Assembly: GCF_900156865.1 (NCBI RefSeq)
Contig: NZ_LT732529.1
Location: 328,300-392,299 of the forward strand
Origin: Litchfieldia sinesaloumensis
GTDB lineage: Bacteria; Bacillota; Bacilli; Bacillales; Bacillaceae_L
Length of the DNA: 64,000 nucleotides
Reading direction: 5' to 3'
A model generated the notes under the pieces. That model searched no databases. It was not told the origin of the DNA and worked only from the letters and a program-made list of their open reading frames with translations. Below are positions 9,251 to 18,185 of this stretch, piece by piece. The translations under genes were made by a program, and so were the position numbers. Numbering within the stretch: position 1 is the first letter of the stretch; the number at the start of each line of letters is the position of its first letter.

Positions 9251-10966
9251 ATGCTTCCAAGTTTGAATATAATGGTACTTTTTATCATAGCAGGAGTTGG
9301 AATTCAACTAGTAGGGCTATTATTTGAGAAGGTGAATAAGAAAGTAGGGACGACGATAGAAATCATACTTGCCCTGCTTTCACTAGGGAGTATTTTTTAT
9401 CATTACTCATTTATGGATGGGTTCATCTATATTGCCTTGGTTTCAAGTGGTTACTTTTTAGCAATTTCCTTAACCACTGGTCATGAGAAACGAAAAGAAA
9501 TTGAAAAAGAATTACATCATATTATAGTAGAAGAAATTGCTTTAGAACGCGGTATTTCTAGGATAATTTTAGATTTATTCATAACAGGGTTAGTGGTAAT
9601 GGGCGCGATCTTGTTCTACATCTTTGGTCCTGATTATAGTGCTCTAAAATATATGATTATCTTTGGACTTGTTAGTACGGTTACAGAAGTAATCAAGCGG
9701 ATAGGTGGATACGCAACTGTTAAACTATTCTATGACAAGGAAGAAAAGCAATTATACATTTTATCACGATTTGAGTCTCGAAAGATTCCTATTGAGGATG
9801 TTGAGGAAGTAGAGGTAGAAACAAATGTAGACCTGTTAAAACTTCATCCTTTATTAACGATGTTTTCTTCAAATACAGATTTTACAACAAACTTTCAGAA
9901 AGTGTTGAGAATAACTGTTCCAGGCGAGACGATATATGTAACGATCCAGGAACCCGAAAAGTGGAAATCAACAATAGTGAATATGATTAAAGTCGAAGGA
10001 GAAGAGAGTTCTCCGCAACTTGTACTGCCATTTTGGCATTGGAAGAATGGGAAGCGATTAATTGGAAAACTCTATTTTGCATCAACAGTAAAAGGTATTT
10101 CAGCTTATACGGGGCTGCTCCTTCTTTTATATTATTTTGAGGTTCCCTCATCGATCATGATAGGGGTTGCTTTAGCGTATTGGGTTTTTAATCTATATAT
10201 TTCTGATCAGGTATTAAGAGTTGCCATGGATGCAAAGGAAACACAAAATCCTAGAATTATTCAACTATCACAGCGGATTTTCGAAAAAGCTGGTATACCA
10301 AATGTCCGCGTGTATGAAACAGAAAGTACAGAGTATAACGGTTTGGCAACAGGCATGCATATTGGGAAAGCAATGGTTACCCTAACGACTGCGACTTTAA
10401 AACTACCAAACGAAGCAATCGAAGGAATCCTAGCTCACGAGGCCATCCATATACAGAAACGTGATGTGCTATGGGGACAGATTTGGAGATTTGTTTATAT
10501 GGCACTAGTTCTAGCTCTTGTTTTATACATTCAAACATATGTAACTAATTTAGAAGAGTATAAGGTTCCTATTTTCTTAGGGGTGTGGACTTTAATGATG
10601 CTATTTCCTATCATGCAATCCTTTTGTTCTCAGTGGATGGAGGTTCGTGCTGACCATCTCGGAGCATCTCTTCTTGAAGGTAAAAGCGAACAAATGGTAA
10701 ACAGTTTAATTATCTTATCACAGAAACAAGATGAAGCAATCAATAAGTCAATATCGTATAGTACAGTCCAAAAAAATGAGGATGAAAAGGAAGTATCATC
10801 CATAGAACGAGATTCATTACTCTGGAGATTTATCGAGTTTCAGTTTATGTTACATCCACCAATGTATTGGAGAGTTCAGACTTTAAGAGAGAATAAAGAA
10901 GGTTGGGGAAAGAAAATTCGAAAGCGTTGGATGGTTGATCGGATAAAGGAGTCAGTCTTGAGATAG
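9251..10966 (+). CDS. M48-family membrane zinc metalloprotease
   Basis: A 571-residue integral membrane protease. The C-terminal half carries the zinc site HEAIH (His396, Glu397, His400) and the third ligand in EVRAD (Glu464), as in HtpX/Ste24-type enzymes. The N-terminal half is unusual: four or five hydrophobic helices followed by a roughly 130-residue soluble segment (about 160-260, with an ERK-IPIEDVEEVEVE-like beta region) before the protease domain. HtpX proteins are about 290-300 residues, so this is much longer. It probably degrades membrane or surface proteins. It is fourth in the two-component operon, ten bases after the lipoprotein. Confidence 0.85.
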   Translation: MLPSLNIMVLFIIAGVGIQLVGLLFEKVNKKVGTTIEIILALLSLGSIFYHYSFMDGFIYIALVSSGYFLAISLTTGHEKRKEIEKELHHIIVEEIALERGISRIILDLFITGLVVMGAILFYIFGPDYSALKYMIIFGLVSTVTEVIKRIGGYATVKLFYDKEEKQLYILSRFESRKIPIEDVEEVEVETNVDLLKLHPLLTMFSSNTDFTTNFQKVLRITVPGETIYVTIQEPEKWKSTIVNMIKVEGEESSPQLVLPFWHWKNGKRLIGKLYFASTVKGISAYTGLLLLLYYFEVPSSIMIGVALAYWVFNLYISDQVLRVAMDAKETQNPRIIQLSQRIFEKAGIPNVRVYETESTEYNGLATGMHIGKAMVTLTTATLKLPNEAIEGILAHEAIHIQKRDVLWGQIWRFVYMALVLALVLYIQTYVTNLEEYKVPIFLGVWTLMMLFPIMQSFCSQWMEVRADHLGASLLEGKSEQMVNSLIILSQKQDEAINKSISYSTVQKNEDEKEVSSIERDSLLWRFIEFQFMLHPPMYWRVQTLRENKEGWGKKIRKRWMVDRIKESVLR

Positions 10967-10979
10967 AAGAGGTGAGTTG

Positions 10980-11126
10980 ATGAAAATTGCAAAGCTTTTA
11001 TTTGTACTTGGTGCACTTGTTTTTCCGTTAGGTATCTATTTATCTTCGATTAGCCCTATAGGGGTTGTCTTAGCCATTGCTGGGGGACTTACAGTTTTTT
11101 TTAGTACTCCGGCTATGCAATCATAA
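10980..11126 (+). CDS. Small hydrophobic membrane protein, 48 aa
   Basis: A 48-codon frame starting at an ATG preceded by GAAGAGGTGAG, fourteen bases after the M48 protease stop. It encodes two hydrophobic stretches (about 4-22 and 26-42) separated by a short Ser-Ser-Ile-Ser-Pro turn, so it is a probable two-helix membrane hairpin. It completes the two-component/lipoprotein/protease operon. No family is recognised; it may be a partner or regulator of the protease, by position only. Confidence 0.6.
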   Translation: MKIAKLLFVLGALVFPLGIYLSSISPIGVVLAIAGGLTVFFSTPAMQS

Positions 11127-11185
11127 TCTTGGATGGCGCATTAAGGCTATGGTACGATGATAGCAAAGTTGAGAGGAGTGGTAAT

Positions 11186-11626
11186 ATGGAGTTAACAGTT
11201 TATTTAGCTGGACAAATTCATGACAATTGGCGTGAGGAAATTAAGGAGAAGGTAAAAGCTGAAGGACTTCCTTTAACCTTTGTAGGTCCACAAACAAACC
11301 ATGACAGATCTGACAGTATAGGCGAGCAAATTTTAGGTAAACAACCTGATAGCTTATATAAGGATGATGCGGCATCAGATATTAATAACTTCAGAACACA
11401 GGTATTGATGCAAAAATCAGATGTGGTTATTGCGTTGTTCGGTGAAAAGTATAAGCAATGGAATACAGCTATGGATGCGAGTGCAGCGATTACGATGAAT
11501 AAGCCAACAATTATTGTAAGACCCACTTCACTCATACACCCATTAAAAGAGTTATCTAACAAAGCAAATGTAACAGTTGAAACAATTGATCAAGCACTTG
11601 AAGTGCTACGATATATTTATGAATAG
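11186..11626 (+). CDS. ytoQ: YtoQ-family protein
   Basis: A 146-residue soluble protein matching B. subtilis YtoQ as I remember it: an initial ELTVYLAGQIH strand, FVGPQTNHDRSD, SDINNFRTQVLMQKSDVVIALFGEKYKQWN and a DASAAITMNKP block. The fold resembles nucleoside 2-deoxyribosyltransferases (substrate-binding YLAG and DVVIA-type motifs), but activity in this family is not established to my knowledge. The frame extends upstream to 11129, but the ATG at 11186, after GAGAGGAGTGG, is the clear start. Confidence 0.88.
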   Translation: MELTVYLAGQIHDNWREEIKEKVKAEGLPLTFVGPQTNHDRSDSIGEQILGKQPDSLYKDDAASDINNFRTQVLMQKSDVVIALFGEKYKQWNTAMDASAAITMNKPTIIVRPTSLIHPLKELSNKANVTVETIDQALEVLRYIYE

Positions 11627-11631
11627 ACAAA

Positions 11632-11663
11632 TTGCAGTGGAGACATATCCACTGCAGTTTTTT
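11632..11663 (+). terminator. Terminator after ytoQ
   Basis: Stem TGCAGTGG / CCACTGCA (11633-11640 with 11649-11656) followed by TTTTTTT. Confidence 0.9.
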
Positions 11664-11809
11664 TATATTCGTCATCCTAACTTAGTAAAATTAACCTTTT
11701 ACAGATGTTTGTATTGCAATTTTAGTAGTAAAGTATGAAAATGATTAAAATAGGGTGAAAGTTTAAAATGTTTAATTCTACTAGACAACATCTGAAGGGA
11801 CGTAAGGGT

Positions 11810-12457
11810 ATGAGTGAAAAAAGAAGAGTAAAAGAGTTATTTTCAACAATGAGTAAAAAAGAAAAGGTCAAGTATCTCTGGGAGTATTATAGATACTACC
11901 TATTTGGGCTTATATTCGTAATCGCCGTAACTGTTTTTCTAGTAAACGAACAATCTGGGCAAAAAGAGTATGCGCTTACTATTCATGTTTTAGCAGATTC
12001 AGTATATTCAACGGAAATCGAGAAAATTGAGCAAAGACTTAATGAAGAAATTCTTTCAGAAGAAGAAAGAGAAACACATGAAGTTTCCATTCAGGTCCTT
12101 CCTTATTCATCTAATCCAGCGGATGTAACGACTGTACAGGCTACCTTACAACGATTAGTTGCTGAAATTTCAGTTGGTGACCTTGACGTTGTTTTTATTG
12201 ATAAGAATCAGTATGAGATTATGAATAGGGAAGAGTATTTTTATAATCTAAACGAGTTGATAGATGGAAGTTTACCTGTTGAGGAACAGTTTATCTTCTA
12301 CGATGCCAATGGACAAGCAGTAGGGATTGATTCATCAGGAGTACCACTATTTAATCAAGTAATTGGTGGGACAGAACCGGTGGTAATGGGGGTACTAAGA
12401 AATACAAAAAGGGAAGATAAAATAAAAGAGCTATTTAACGTTTTATTCGAAAAATAA
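11810..12457 (+). CDS. Single-span membrane protein of unknown function
   Basis: About 215 residues: a basic, Lys-rich N-terminus, one membrane helix (about residues 32-50, YYLFGLIFVIAVTVFLV), then an extracytoplasmic domain rich in Glu and beta strands. The second half (TVQATLQRLVAEISVGDLDVVFIDKNQYEIM ... GGTEPVVMGVLRN) resembles the lobe of a periplasmic-binding-type fold, but I do not recognise a family. An upstream ATG at 11768 would add 14 residues; ATG 11810 has GAAGGG upstream and gives a conventional cytoplasmic start. It is transcribed alone between two terminators. Confidence 0.72.
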   Translation: MSEKRRVKELFSTMSKKEKVKYLWEYYRYYLFGLIFVIAVTVFLVNEQSGQKEYALTIHVLADSVYSTEIEKIEQRLNEEILSEEERETHEVSIQVLPYSSNPADVTTVQATLQRLVAEISVGDLDVVFIDKNQYEIMNREEYFYNLNELIDGSLPVEEQFIFYDANGQAVGIDSSGVPLFNQVIGGTEPVVMGVLRNTKREDKIKELFNVLFEK

Positions 12458-12475
12458 TATTCAAAATATAATTCA

Positions 12476-12515
12476 AAGGATAAGGACCCACATTCTGGAA
12501 TCCCTTATCCTTTTT
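12476..12515 (+). terminator. Terminator
   Basis: Stem AAGGATAAGG / CCTTATCCTT (12476-12485 with 12503-12512) followed by TTTTATTTTT. Confidence 0.9.
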
Positions 12516-12558
12516 ATTTTTCTAAAAGTGTTGGAGTATTTTAGGTATCTATAAATAT

Positions 12559-12593
12559 CATAAAAAAACACAACCAATTGTAAGGGTTTCCAT
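12559..12593 (+). promoter_or_regulatory. Shared upstream element, copy 1 (possible YesN or CcpA site)
   Basis: CATAAAAAAACACAA, four bases, then ATTGTAAGGGTTTCCAT. The same two-part arrangement occurs at 17107-17141 upstream of the first permease, and the first half recurs at 20414-20428 upstream of the binding-protein gene. The second half (TGTAAGGGTTTCCA) is also a weak match to the catabolite (cre) consensus. It lies about 180 bases before the wall-protein gene. The remaining 12594-12769 holds only the probable promoter and leader. Confidence 0.5.
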
Positions 12594-12769
12594 AGAAATT
12601 AACTATATGCAATGTGTAAGATGAGTTGTATATGAGAAAGGCCTTGTGCAGAAGGGGGAAGGTATAGAGAAAAAGTAGGCTTTAGGTACTACATCCTTTT
12701 AGCGTTATTTTATTCATCTTAGAGAATCTACTAAACGATTCATAATAAGAGAGTAGAGGAGATTTGGTA

Positions 12770-15700
12770 TTGAAAAAGATGAGAAAAACCATTTTCGGAC
12801 TATTATGTATTCTGTTAGTTTTAGGACAATTCCAAGGAGTAAGTGCACATGCGGAAGGTGGAGATGAAATGCCTTCCAATAAGATTATGATTAAGCCAAC
12901 AGATGATACGCATATTGAGGCTGCTAATCAAACAAAGGTAAATGGGACTAGTTCAAACTTATTTACTGCTAACGATGAGCATGATAATCCTCGGCGGATT
13001 TTCTTAAAGTTTGATGTCAGTGAGTCAGATTTAGCGAATATGTCGAATGCCACTTTACGCTTATATAATTCAGATACGAGATACTCTCGAACGGTGACAG
13101 CGTACAAAGTGGAGAACAACGAGAATAATTGGGAAGAGGCAACACTTAACTGGGAAAATGCACCTGCACGAGGTGGTGAAATCCTGACAAAAGAAGGATT
13201 ACCAGCTTCATTTGATGTTGAGAAAGTAGCAGATAATGATGCAAGTGGAGATGACCGTCTAGAAGGTGCAAAGTATTATGAAATGGATATTACCTCCTAT
13301 CTAGAAGAAGTAGGTGCTGATGGACAAGTGGCAATAATCGTACAAGGTAGTGGGTATACAGCATTTGCTAGTAAAGAATTTAAAGAAGGACAGTTTTCAC
13401 CTGAGCTAGTAATCAGTAAAGAGAAAGAAGTTATTCTAGATGTAATAGATGATACGCATATTGAGGGAGAAGTAGGGAAAACAACCAATAGTAATGGAAC
13501 TAGCTCAAATTTATTTATTGCAAACGATGGACACACAAATCCTCGTCGAATCTACTTAAAGTTTGATGTAAGTGAAATTGATTTAGCTGAATTTCCTAGT
13601 GCGACGTTACGAGTCTATAATTCAGATACAAGATATTCACGTACCGTAACAGCTCATAAAGTGGATGCAAATTGGGAAGAGGCAACACTTAACTGGGAAA
13701 ATGCACCCCAACCTGGGGAAGCGATCCTTTCAAAAGCAGGATCACCAGCGCAAATAAATGTTGAAAAATTCTCAGATTCCTCAGATACACGTTTAGAAGG
13801 TGCAAAGTATTATGAAATGGATATCTCTCCTTATCTAGAAGAAGCAGATGCGGATGGACAAATCGCGATTGTTTTACTATCCAACGGGTATACAGCATTT
13901 GCTAGTAAAGAATTTCAAAATGGGGAATTTCCTCCACAATTAGTATTAAGCACAGAAAAGTCAGAAGGTCCGGTAGAAGAACCAGCTGATTTGTATAAAG
14001 ATTTAACTGATGGTAGAAGTAGTCTTTACCCAGAAAATTGGTATCCAGGTTTCGGTGATGATGAAGGGCGTTTCCTGCATGATTTCTCATACGCGGGTTA
14101 TAAAATGGGAGAAGTTCCAATCCCAACCACTATTTCTGGAATGAAAATTGATGTTACTGAAGCGCCGTATAGTGCGGATAACACCGGTGACACAGATGTA
14201 ACAGCAATTATTCAAGCAGCAATCGACGAAGTAGCAACTGCTGGAGGTGGAGTTGTCTACCTTCCAGAAGGTACGTACAGGATTAAACCACAAGAAGGTA
14301 CAACTGAATCGTTAAAAATAAACAGTAGTGGTGTTGTTCTTCGTGGAGCTGGGCCAGATAAAACGTTCCTCTTTAATGATGAACCAGTTATGAGGTCGAA
14401 AAATATTATAACGGTTAGATCTGAAAGTAGTAGTTTCAAGCCAGTACAAGGAACTTCAACTCTAGTGAAAAGAGACCTACTTAAACCGACCGTGATTATC
14501 CCAGTACAAGATACTTCAAATTTTGAGGTAGGGGATTGGGTACAAATTACAAACCAATATACATCAGCACTTGTTAAAGAGCATAATATGGAAAATTGGT
14601 GGGACACATATGTAGGACAAACAGGTGTTATTTTCAATCGAAAAGTACTTGCTATAGATACTGATAATCAAACAATAACGATTGATATCCCAACACGTTA
14701 CGCTTTGAAATTAAGAGATCATGCGTCCGTTTCTAAATTAAATGATCCTATAAGTGAGATTGGGATTGAAAATCTCTCAATCGGAAATATTGAGAACTTA
14801 AAACAAGGAATTTCAGAGGATGATCATGGCAAAGAAGGAACGGCGGGTTATGATGCTGACGCGACAAATGTAATTCAGTTTGATCATGTTGTCGATTCAT
14901 GGGCGAAAAATGTCCACACATACCGACCAAGTCAAAATTCTGCTGATTACAATTATCACATTTTATCAAATGGTATTGAAATTGCTCATTCTAGAAATGT
15001 AACCGTAATCGATTCAAGTATGAGTAACCCGTTATATAGAGGTGCTGGAGGTAATGGTTATCTCTATGAACTTAGAGGAAGTGAAAATTTAATTATTGAT
15101 TCCTATGCAGAAGGTGGAAGACATAATTATACATTCTCAAATATGTATGCAAACGGAAACGTCATTCGTAATTCAGTATCCAAAGATCCAACACATGTAA
15201 TTGATTTTCATCAGCGCTTAAGTATGGCAAATCTGTTCGATGGAATGATATTAGAGGGTGATACGATTCAAGGTGCAGTTAGACCTTATCCATCAAGTAG
15301 TCAAACACACAGACATGGACAAACAACATCTGAGAGTGTTTTCTGGAACACGATTGGTAAGAAAGCACATGTTAAATACAATGATATTATCATTGATTCA
15401 CGTCAATTTGGTCATGGATATATCATTGGAACGTCAGGTGAACACCCAAACGTTCAAATTACACCAGTAATCCATTCAGCTAGAGATACAGCACCGATTG
15501 ATTTTGCAGAAGGAATTGGACAAGGGGAACAATTAAGTCCACAATCCCTATACCAAGATCAACTGGCGAGACGAATTGCAAGAAAAGATTTGGATTTAAA
15601 ATCAGTTTTGATAAACGGGGAACCACTAGTAAACTATCAATTTGGAACACGTACGTACGATGTTGTCTTACCGCATGGAACAAGTAAAGTACCAAATGTT

Positions 15701-16936
15701 ACAGCAACTGCATTCTCAGGAGCAAATGTTACAATTTCTGATGCAGAGCAGTTACCAGGTACAACAGCTATTACAGTAACTGCAGGTTCTACTTCTACAG
15801 AATATAAACTGAATTTTACAGTGGCAGAAACAGCAGCGGTTTTAAGTCAATTGATTGTTTCACCTGACAACACGAAGCCAGGATGGCAATCAGGTTTTAA
15901 AATTACAAATGGTGATGAGGCATATTTAAATGTATTCGGTATAATGTCTGATGGCTCAATTGCAGATAATGAGGCCGCAACAATTTCATATGCAACTGAA
16001 AATGAAGCAGTATTAACTGTTGATGCAAATGGAAAAATAAGTACAACGGGTGTTGGTACTGCAAATGTTACGGTATCAATGTCCATTAATGGCGTAGAGG
16101 TAACGAGTAAGATTGAAATAATCTCAGTTAAACCAGTTAAGCCAGCTTTAGAAGAAATAATTCCGATTGTGTCAGTAGTAGCAAGTACTGACGATGGGAA
16201 TGTAGCAGAAAATGTTCTAGATGAGGATTATGATACAAGATGGTCTGCTCAAGGTGATGAACAGTGGTTAATCGCAGATCTTGGTGATATCCATAACGTT
16301 GGTTCAGTAAGTCTTTCATTCTATAATGGACATACTCGTGCATCAATTTTCGATATCGAAGTTTCTGAAGATGGTGAGAACTGGATAAGAGTGTACGACA
16401 GGAACGAAAATGGAAATTCAAGTGGAACAGGCAATGATCTTGAGTTATTCGAATTTGACCAACCTCAACCAGCTAGGTATGTGAAATATGTTGGGTTTGG
16501 CAATACGTCGAATGCTTGGAATAGTATTACAGAAATGAGAGTTCATCCGCACTTAGGTGACGAAGATGACGATGACAATGACAATGAAGATCCAGGTACT
16601 GGAAATGAAGACGAAAATGACAACAATGAACCTGGCAACGGCAACGGCAACGGCAACGGCAATGGCAACGGTAACGGCAATGGCAACGGCAACGGCAATG
16701 GCAATGGCAACGGTAATGGCAACGGCAATGGCAATGTCAATGGCAATGGCAATGGCAATAGCAATAGTAATGACAATGGCAACAGTAATGGAAATAACGA
16801 AGATAAAAAGGGTAGCAATAATGAACTACCCAAAACTGCTGGAACAATGTATAACTGGTTATTAGTTGGGATTACTTCTCTAGTAGTCGGGGCTGCATTA
16901 TTTGTAGGAGTTAGAAAAAAGCTGGCATCAAGGTAA
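12770..16936 (+). CDS. LPXTG-type cell-wall-anchored beta-helix protein with DNRLRE modules (putative polysaccharide lyase)
   Basis: A 1388-residue surface protein. In order: signal peptide (1-26); two tandem DNRLRE modules (about 38-220 and 221-398), closely similar to each other; a right-handed beta-helix domain of pectate-lyase-superfamily type (about 455-940; AGGGVVYLPEGTYRI opening); a beta domain; a Big2-like module (about 1020-1120); an F5/8C-like sugar-binding module (about 1130-1260, ENVLDEDYDTRWSA); an acidic Asp/Glu/Asn stretch; a (Gly-Asn)n spacer; and a sorting signal LPKTA (1353-1357), membrane helix and basic tail. The neighbouring GH88 enzyme and uptake system suggest that it cleaves a uronic-acid polysaccharide at the wall; substrate and catalytic residues are not identified. 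The TTG at 12770, seven bases after AGAGGAGA, is the likely start. Confidence 0.85.
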   Translation: MKKMRKTIFGLLCILLVLGQFQGVSAHAEGGDEMPSNKIMIKPTDDTHIEAANQTKVNGTSSNLFTANDEHDNPRRIFLKFDVSESDLANMSNATLRLYNSDTRYSRTVTAYKVENNENNWEEATLNWENAPARGGEILTKEGLPASFDVEKVADNDASGDDRLEGAKYYEMDITSYLEEVGADGQVAIIVQGSGYTAFASKEFKEGQFSPELVISKEKEVILDVIDDTHIEGEVGKTTNSNGTSSNLFIANDGHTNPRRIYLKFDVSEIDLAEFPSATLRVYNSDTRYSRTVTAHKVDANWEEATLNWENAPQPGEAILSKAGSPAQINVEKFSDSSDTRLEGAKYYEMDISPYLEEADADGQIAIVLLSNGYTAFASKEFQNGEFPPQLVLSTEKSEGPVEEPADLYKDLTDGRSSLYPENWYPGFGDDEGRFLHDFSYAGYKMGEVPIPTTISGMKIDVTEAPYSADNTGDTDVTAIIQAAIDEVATAGGGVVYLPEGTYRIKPQEGTTESLKINSSGVVLRGAGPDKTFLFNDEPVMRSKNIITVRSESSSFKPVQGTSTLVKRDLLKPTVIIPVQDTSNFEVGDWVQITNQYTSALVKEHNMENWWDTYVGQTGVIFNRKVLAIDTDNQTITIDIPTRYALKLRDHASVSKLNDPISEIGIENLSIGNIENLKQGISEDDHGKEGTAGYDADATNVIQFDHVVDSWAKNVHTYRPSQNSADYNYHILSNGIEIAHSRNVTVIDSSMSNPLYRGAGGNGYLYELRGSENLIIDSYAEGGRHNYTFSNMYANGNVIRNSVSKDPTHVIDFHQRLSMANLFDGMILEGDTIQGAVRPYPSSSQTHRHGQTTSESVFWNTIGKKAHVKYNDIIIDSRQFGHGYIIGTSGEHPNVQITPVIHSARDTAPIDFAEGIGQGEQLSPQSLYQDQLARRIARKDLDLKSVLINGEPLVNYQFGTRTYDVVLPHGTSKVPNVTATAFSGANVTISDAEQLPGTTAITVTAGSTSTEYKLNFTVAETAAVLSQLIVSPDNTKPGWQSGFKITNGDEAYLNVFGIMSDGSIADNEAATISYATENEAVLTVDANGKISTTGVGTANVTVSMSINGVEVTSKIEIISVKPVKPALEEIIPIVSVVASTDDGNVAENVLDEDYDTRWSAQGDEQWLIADLGDIHNVGSVSLSFYNGHTRASIFDIEVSEDGENWIRVYDRNENGNSSGTGNDLELFEFDQPQPARYVKYVGFGNTSNAWNSITEMRVHPHLGDEDDDDNDNEDPGTGNEDENDNNEPGNGNGNGNGNGNGNGNGNGNGNGNGNGNGNGNGNVNGNGNGNSNSNDNGNSNGNNEDKKGSNNELPKTAGTMYNWLLVGITSLVVGAALFVGVRKKLASR
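12880..13957 (+). repeat. Internal tandem duplication encoding two DNRLRE modules
   Basis: Two units of about 530-550 bp (12880-13428 and 13429-13957). Stretches such as GAGGCAACACTTAACTGGGA and GGTGCAAAGTATTATGAAAT are identical in both copies at DNA level, pointing to a fairly recent duplication or ongoing gene conversion. Confidence 0.85.
16634..16769 (+). repeat. GGCAAY hexanucleotide repeat in wall-protein gene
   Basis: About two dozen consecutive copies of GGCAAC, GGCAAT or GGTAAY encode the Gly-Asn spacer just before the sorting signal. Each unit adds two residues without changing frame. Open frames on the other strand and in shifted frames across this stretch are artefacts of the repeat. 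Confidence 0.95.
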
Positions 16937-16957
16937 ATAAATAGTCTTTTTCCTCGC

Positions 16958-17006
16958 CTAACACACTATTTCCCTCATATTCTGAGGCAAGATAGTGTGT
17001 TTTTGA
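16958..17006 (+). terminator. Terminator after wall-protein gene
   Basis: Outer stem ACACACTAT / ATAGTGTGT (16961-16969 with 16992-17000) with an inner CCTCA/TGAGG pairing, followed by TTTTTG. Confidence 0.82.
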
Positions 17007-17106
17007 TACTTTGTGAAAAAATATATTTTCTTGCCTAACGCTCAATCTCCTCTTTGAGACAAAAGGACTATCATTCATTAGATTTTATTCTATGGATAGA
17101 TACAAT

Positions 17107-17161
17107 CGTAAAAAAACACAAGTAATTGAAAGTGATTCCATGGTGTATGTAAACGCTTAGA
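17107..17161 (+). promoter_or_regulatory. Shared upstream element, copy 2, plus cre-like site
   Basis: CGTAAAAAAACACAA, four bases, then ATTGAAAGTGATTCCAT matches copy 1 at 12559 in sequence and spacing. Immediately after it, TGTAAACGCTTAGA (17148-17161) matches the CcpA cre consensus except at the penultimate C. Both lie upstream of the permease pair, so this transcription unit is probably inducible and catabolite-repressed. Confidence 0.6.
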
Positions 17162-17207
17162 TGTAAATTAAGTATATAAATAATAAATTAGAAAGAAGGT
17201 GGGTCTG

Positions 17208-18170
17208 GTGTCGAGTTTAGCTCCACAAAAAGCTGCAGGTACACAACCGAGTATTCGCAGCAAGCGGCGGGCCATATGGGGAAACATTTGGAAGTTTAAG
17301 ACATTATACTTATTATCTTTACCTGGTATTCTATTTTTCCTAGTTTTTAAATATGTACCACTCCTAGGAATTGTTATAGCATTTAAAGATTATAATCTTT
17401 TCAAAGGTGTCACAGATAGCCCTTGGGCAGGATTAAAGCACTTCCAACGAATGTTTGAACACTATGAGTTCGTCGATATCCTAACGAATACATTATTAAT
17501 CGCATTCTACGATATGATATTTGCCTTTCCGGCTCCAATTATCTTAGCTTTACTGTTAAATGAATTAAGGAAAGTTATATTTAAGCGTACACTACAAACC
17601 GTAATTTATATGCCTCACTTCTTGTCATGGGCCGTTATAGCTGGGATCATGATTGAGATATTATCACCATCTGGTGGTTTAATTAACCGTATCATTGAGA
17701 TGTTAGGATTTGAATCGCGATATTGGTTAGGAGAAGAAAGCTATATCCGTTCAATCCTTGTAGGATCTGGTATCTGGAGGGATGCTGGTTATGGGACGAT
17801 TATATATTTAGCAGCATTAGCTGGCATAAATCCTTCATTATACGAGGCGGCAGAGATGGATGGAGCGAATCGTTGGAAACAAACATTGTACATCACTTTA
17901 CCAGCACTACTACCAACAATTACAATCTTATTCTTACTTCAAATTGGTAACTTCTTAGATTTCGGATTTGAACGTGTTTACGTATTCTTGAATCCGCTTA
18001 ACTCTGCCAATGCGGATATTTTAGATACGTATATTTATAGAGTTGGTTTAGTTGAGATGCAATATAGTTACACGACTGCTGTAGGTGTCTTTAAATCAGT
18101 TGTCGGGTTAATCCTAATTGTGGTAGCTAACCAATTAAGTAAAAAAGCAACAGGAAATAGTCTGTACTAG
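17208..18170 (+). CDS. Carbohydrate ABC transporter permease, LplB type
   Basis: A 320-residue membrane protein with six predicted helices. It belongs to the LplB/YtcP class of CUT1 sugar permeases: LLSLPGILFFLVFKYVPLLGIVIAFKDYN near the N-terminus and the EAA loop YEAAEMDGANRWKQTLYITLPAL. The GTG at 17199 overlaps the AAAGAAGG site, so the GTG at 17208 is the better start. It pairs with the next permease and the solute-binding protein at 20529. No ATPase gene is present; such systems typically share a general ATPase (MsmX in B. subtilis) encoded elsewhere. The cargo is likely an oligosaccharide with an unsaturated uronic acid, inferred from the GH88 gene. Confidence 0.93.
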   Translation: MSSLAPQKAAGTQPSIRSKRRAIWGNIWKFKTLYLLSLPGILFFLVFKYVPLLGIVIAFKDYNLFKGVTDSPWAGLKHFQRMFEHYEFVDILTNTLLIAFYDMIFAFPAPIILALLLNELRKVIFKRTLQTVIYMPHFLSWAVIAGIMIEILSPSGGLINRIIEMLGFESRYWLGEESYIRSILVGSGIWRDAGYGTIIYLAALAGINPSLYEAAEMDGANRWKQTLYITLPALLPTITILFLLQIGNFLDFGFERVYVFLNPLNSANADILDTYIYRVGLVEMQYSYTTAVGVFKSVVGLILIVVANQLSKKATGNSLY

Positions 18171-18185
18171 GAAGGGGATGAAATA

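Noticed and set aside
14257-14637. Minus-strand genes inside the wall-protein gene
   Set aside because: These and similar frames in 12.9-16.4 kb lack ribosome sites and recognisable content; they are shadows of the long coding frame.
16543-16865. Leu/Pro-rich and Met/Ala/Thr-rich proteins on either strand
   Set aside because: These are shifted or opposite-strand readings of the GGCAAY repeat inside the wall-protein gene.
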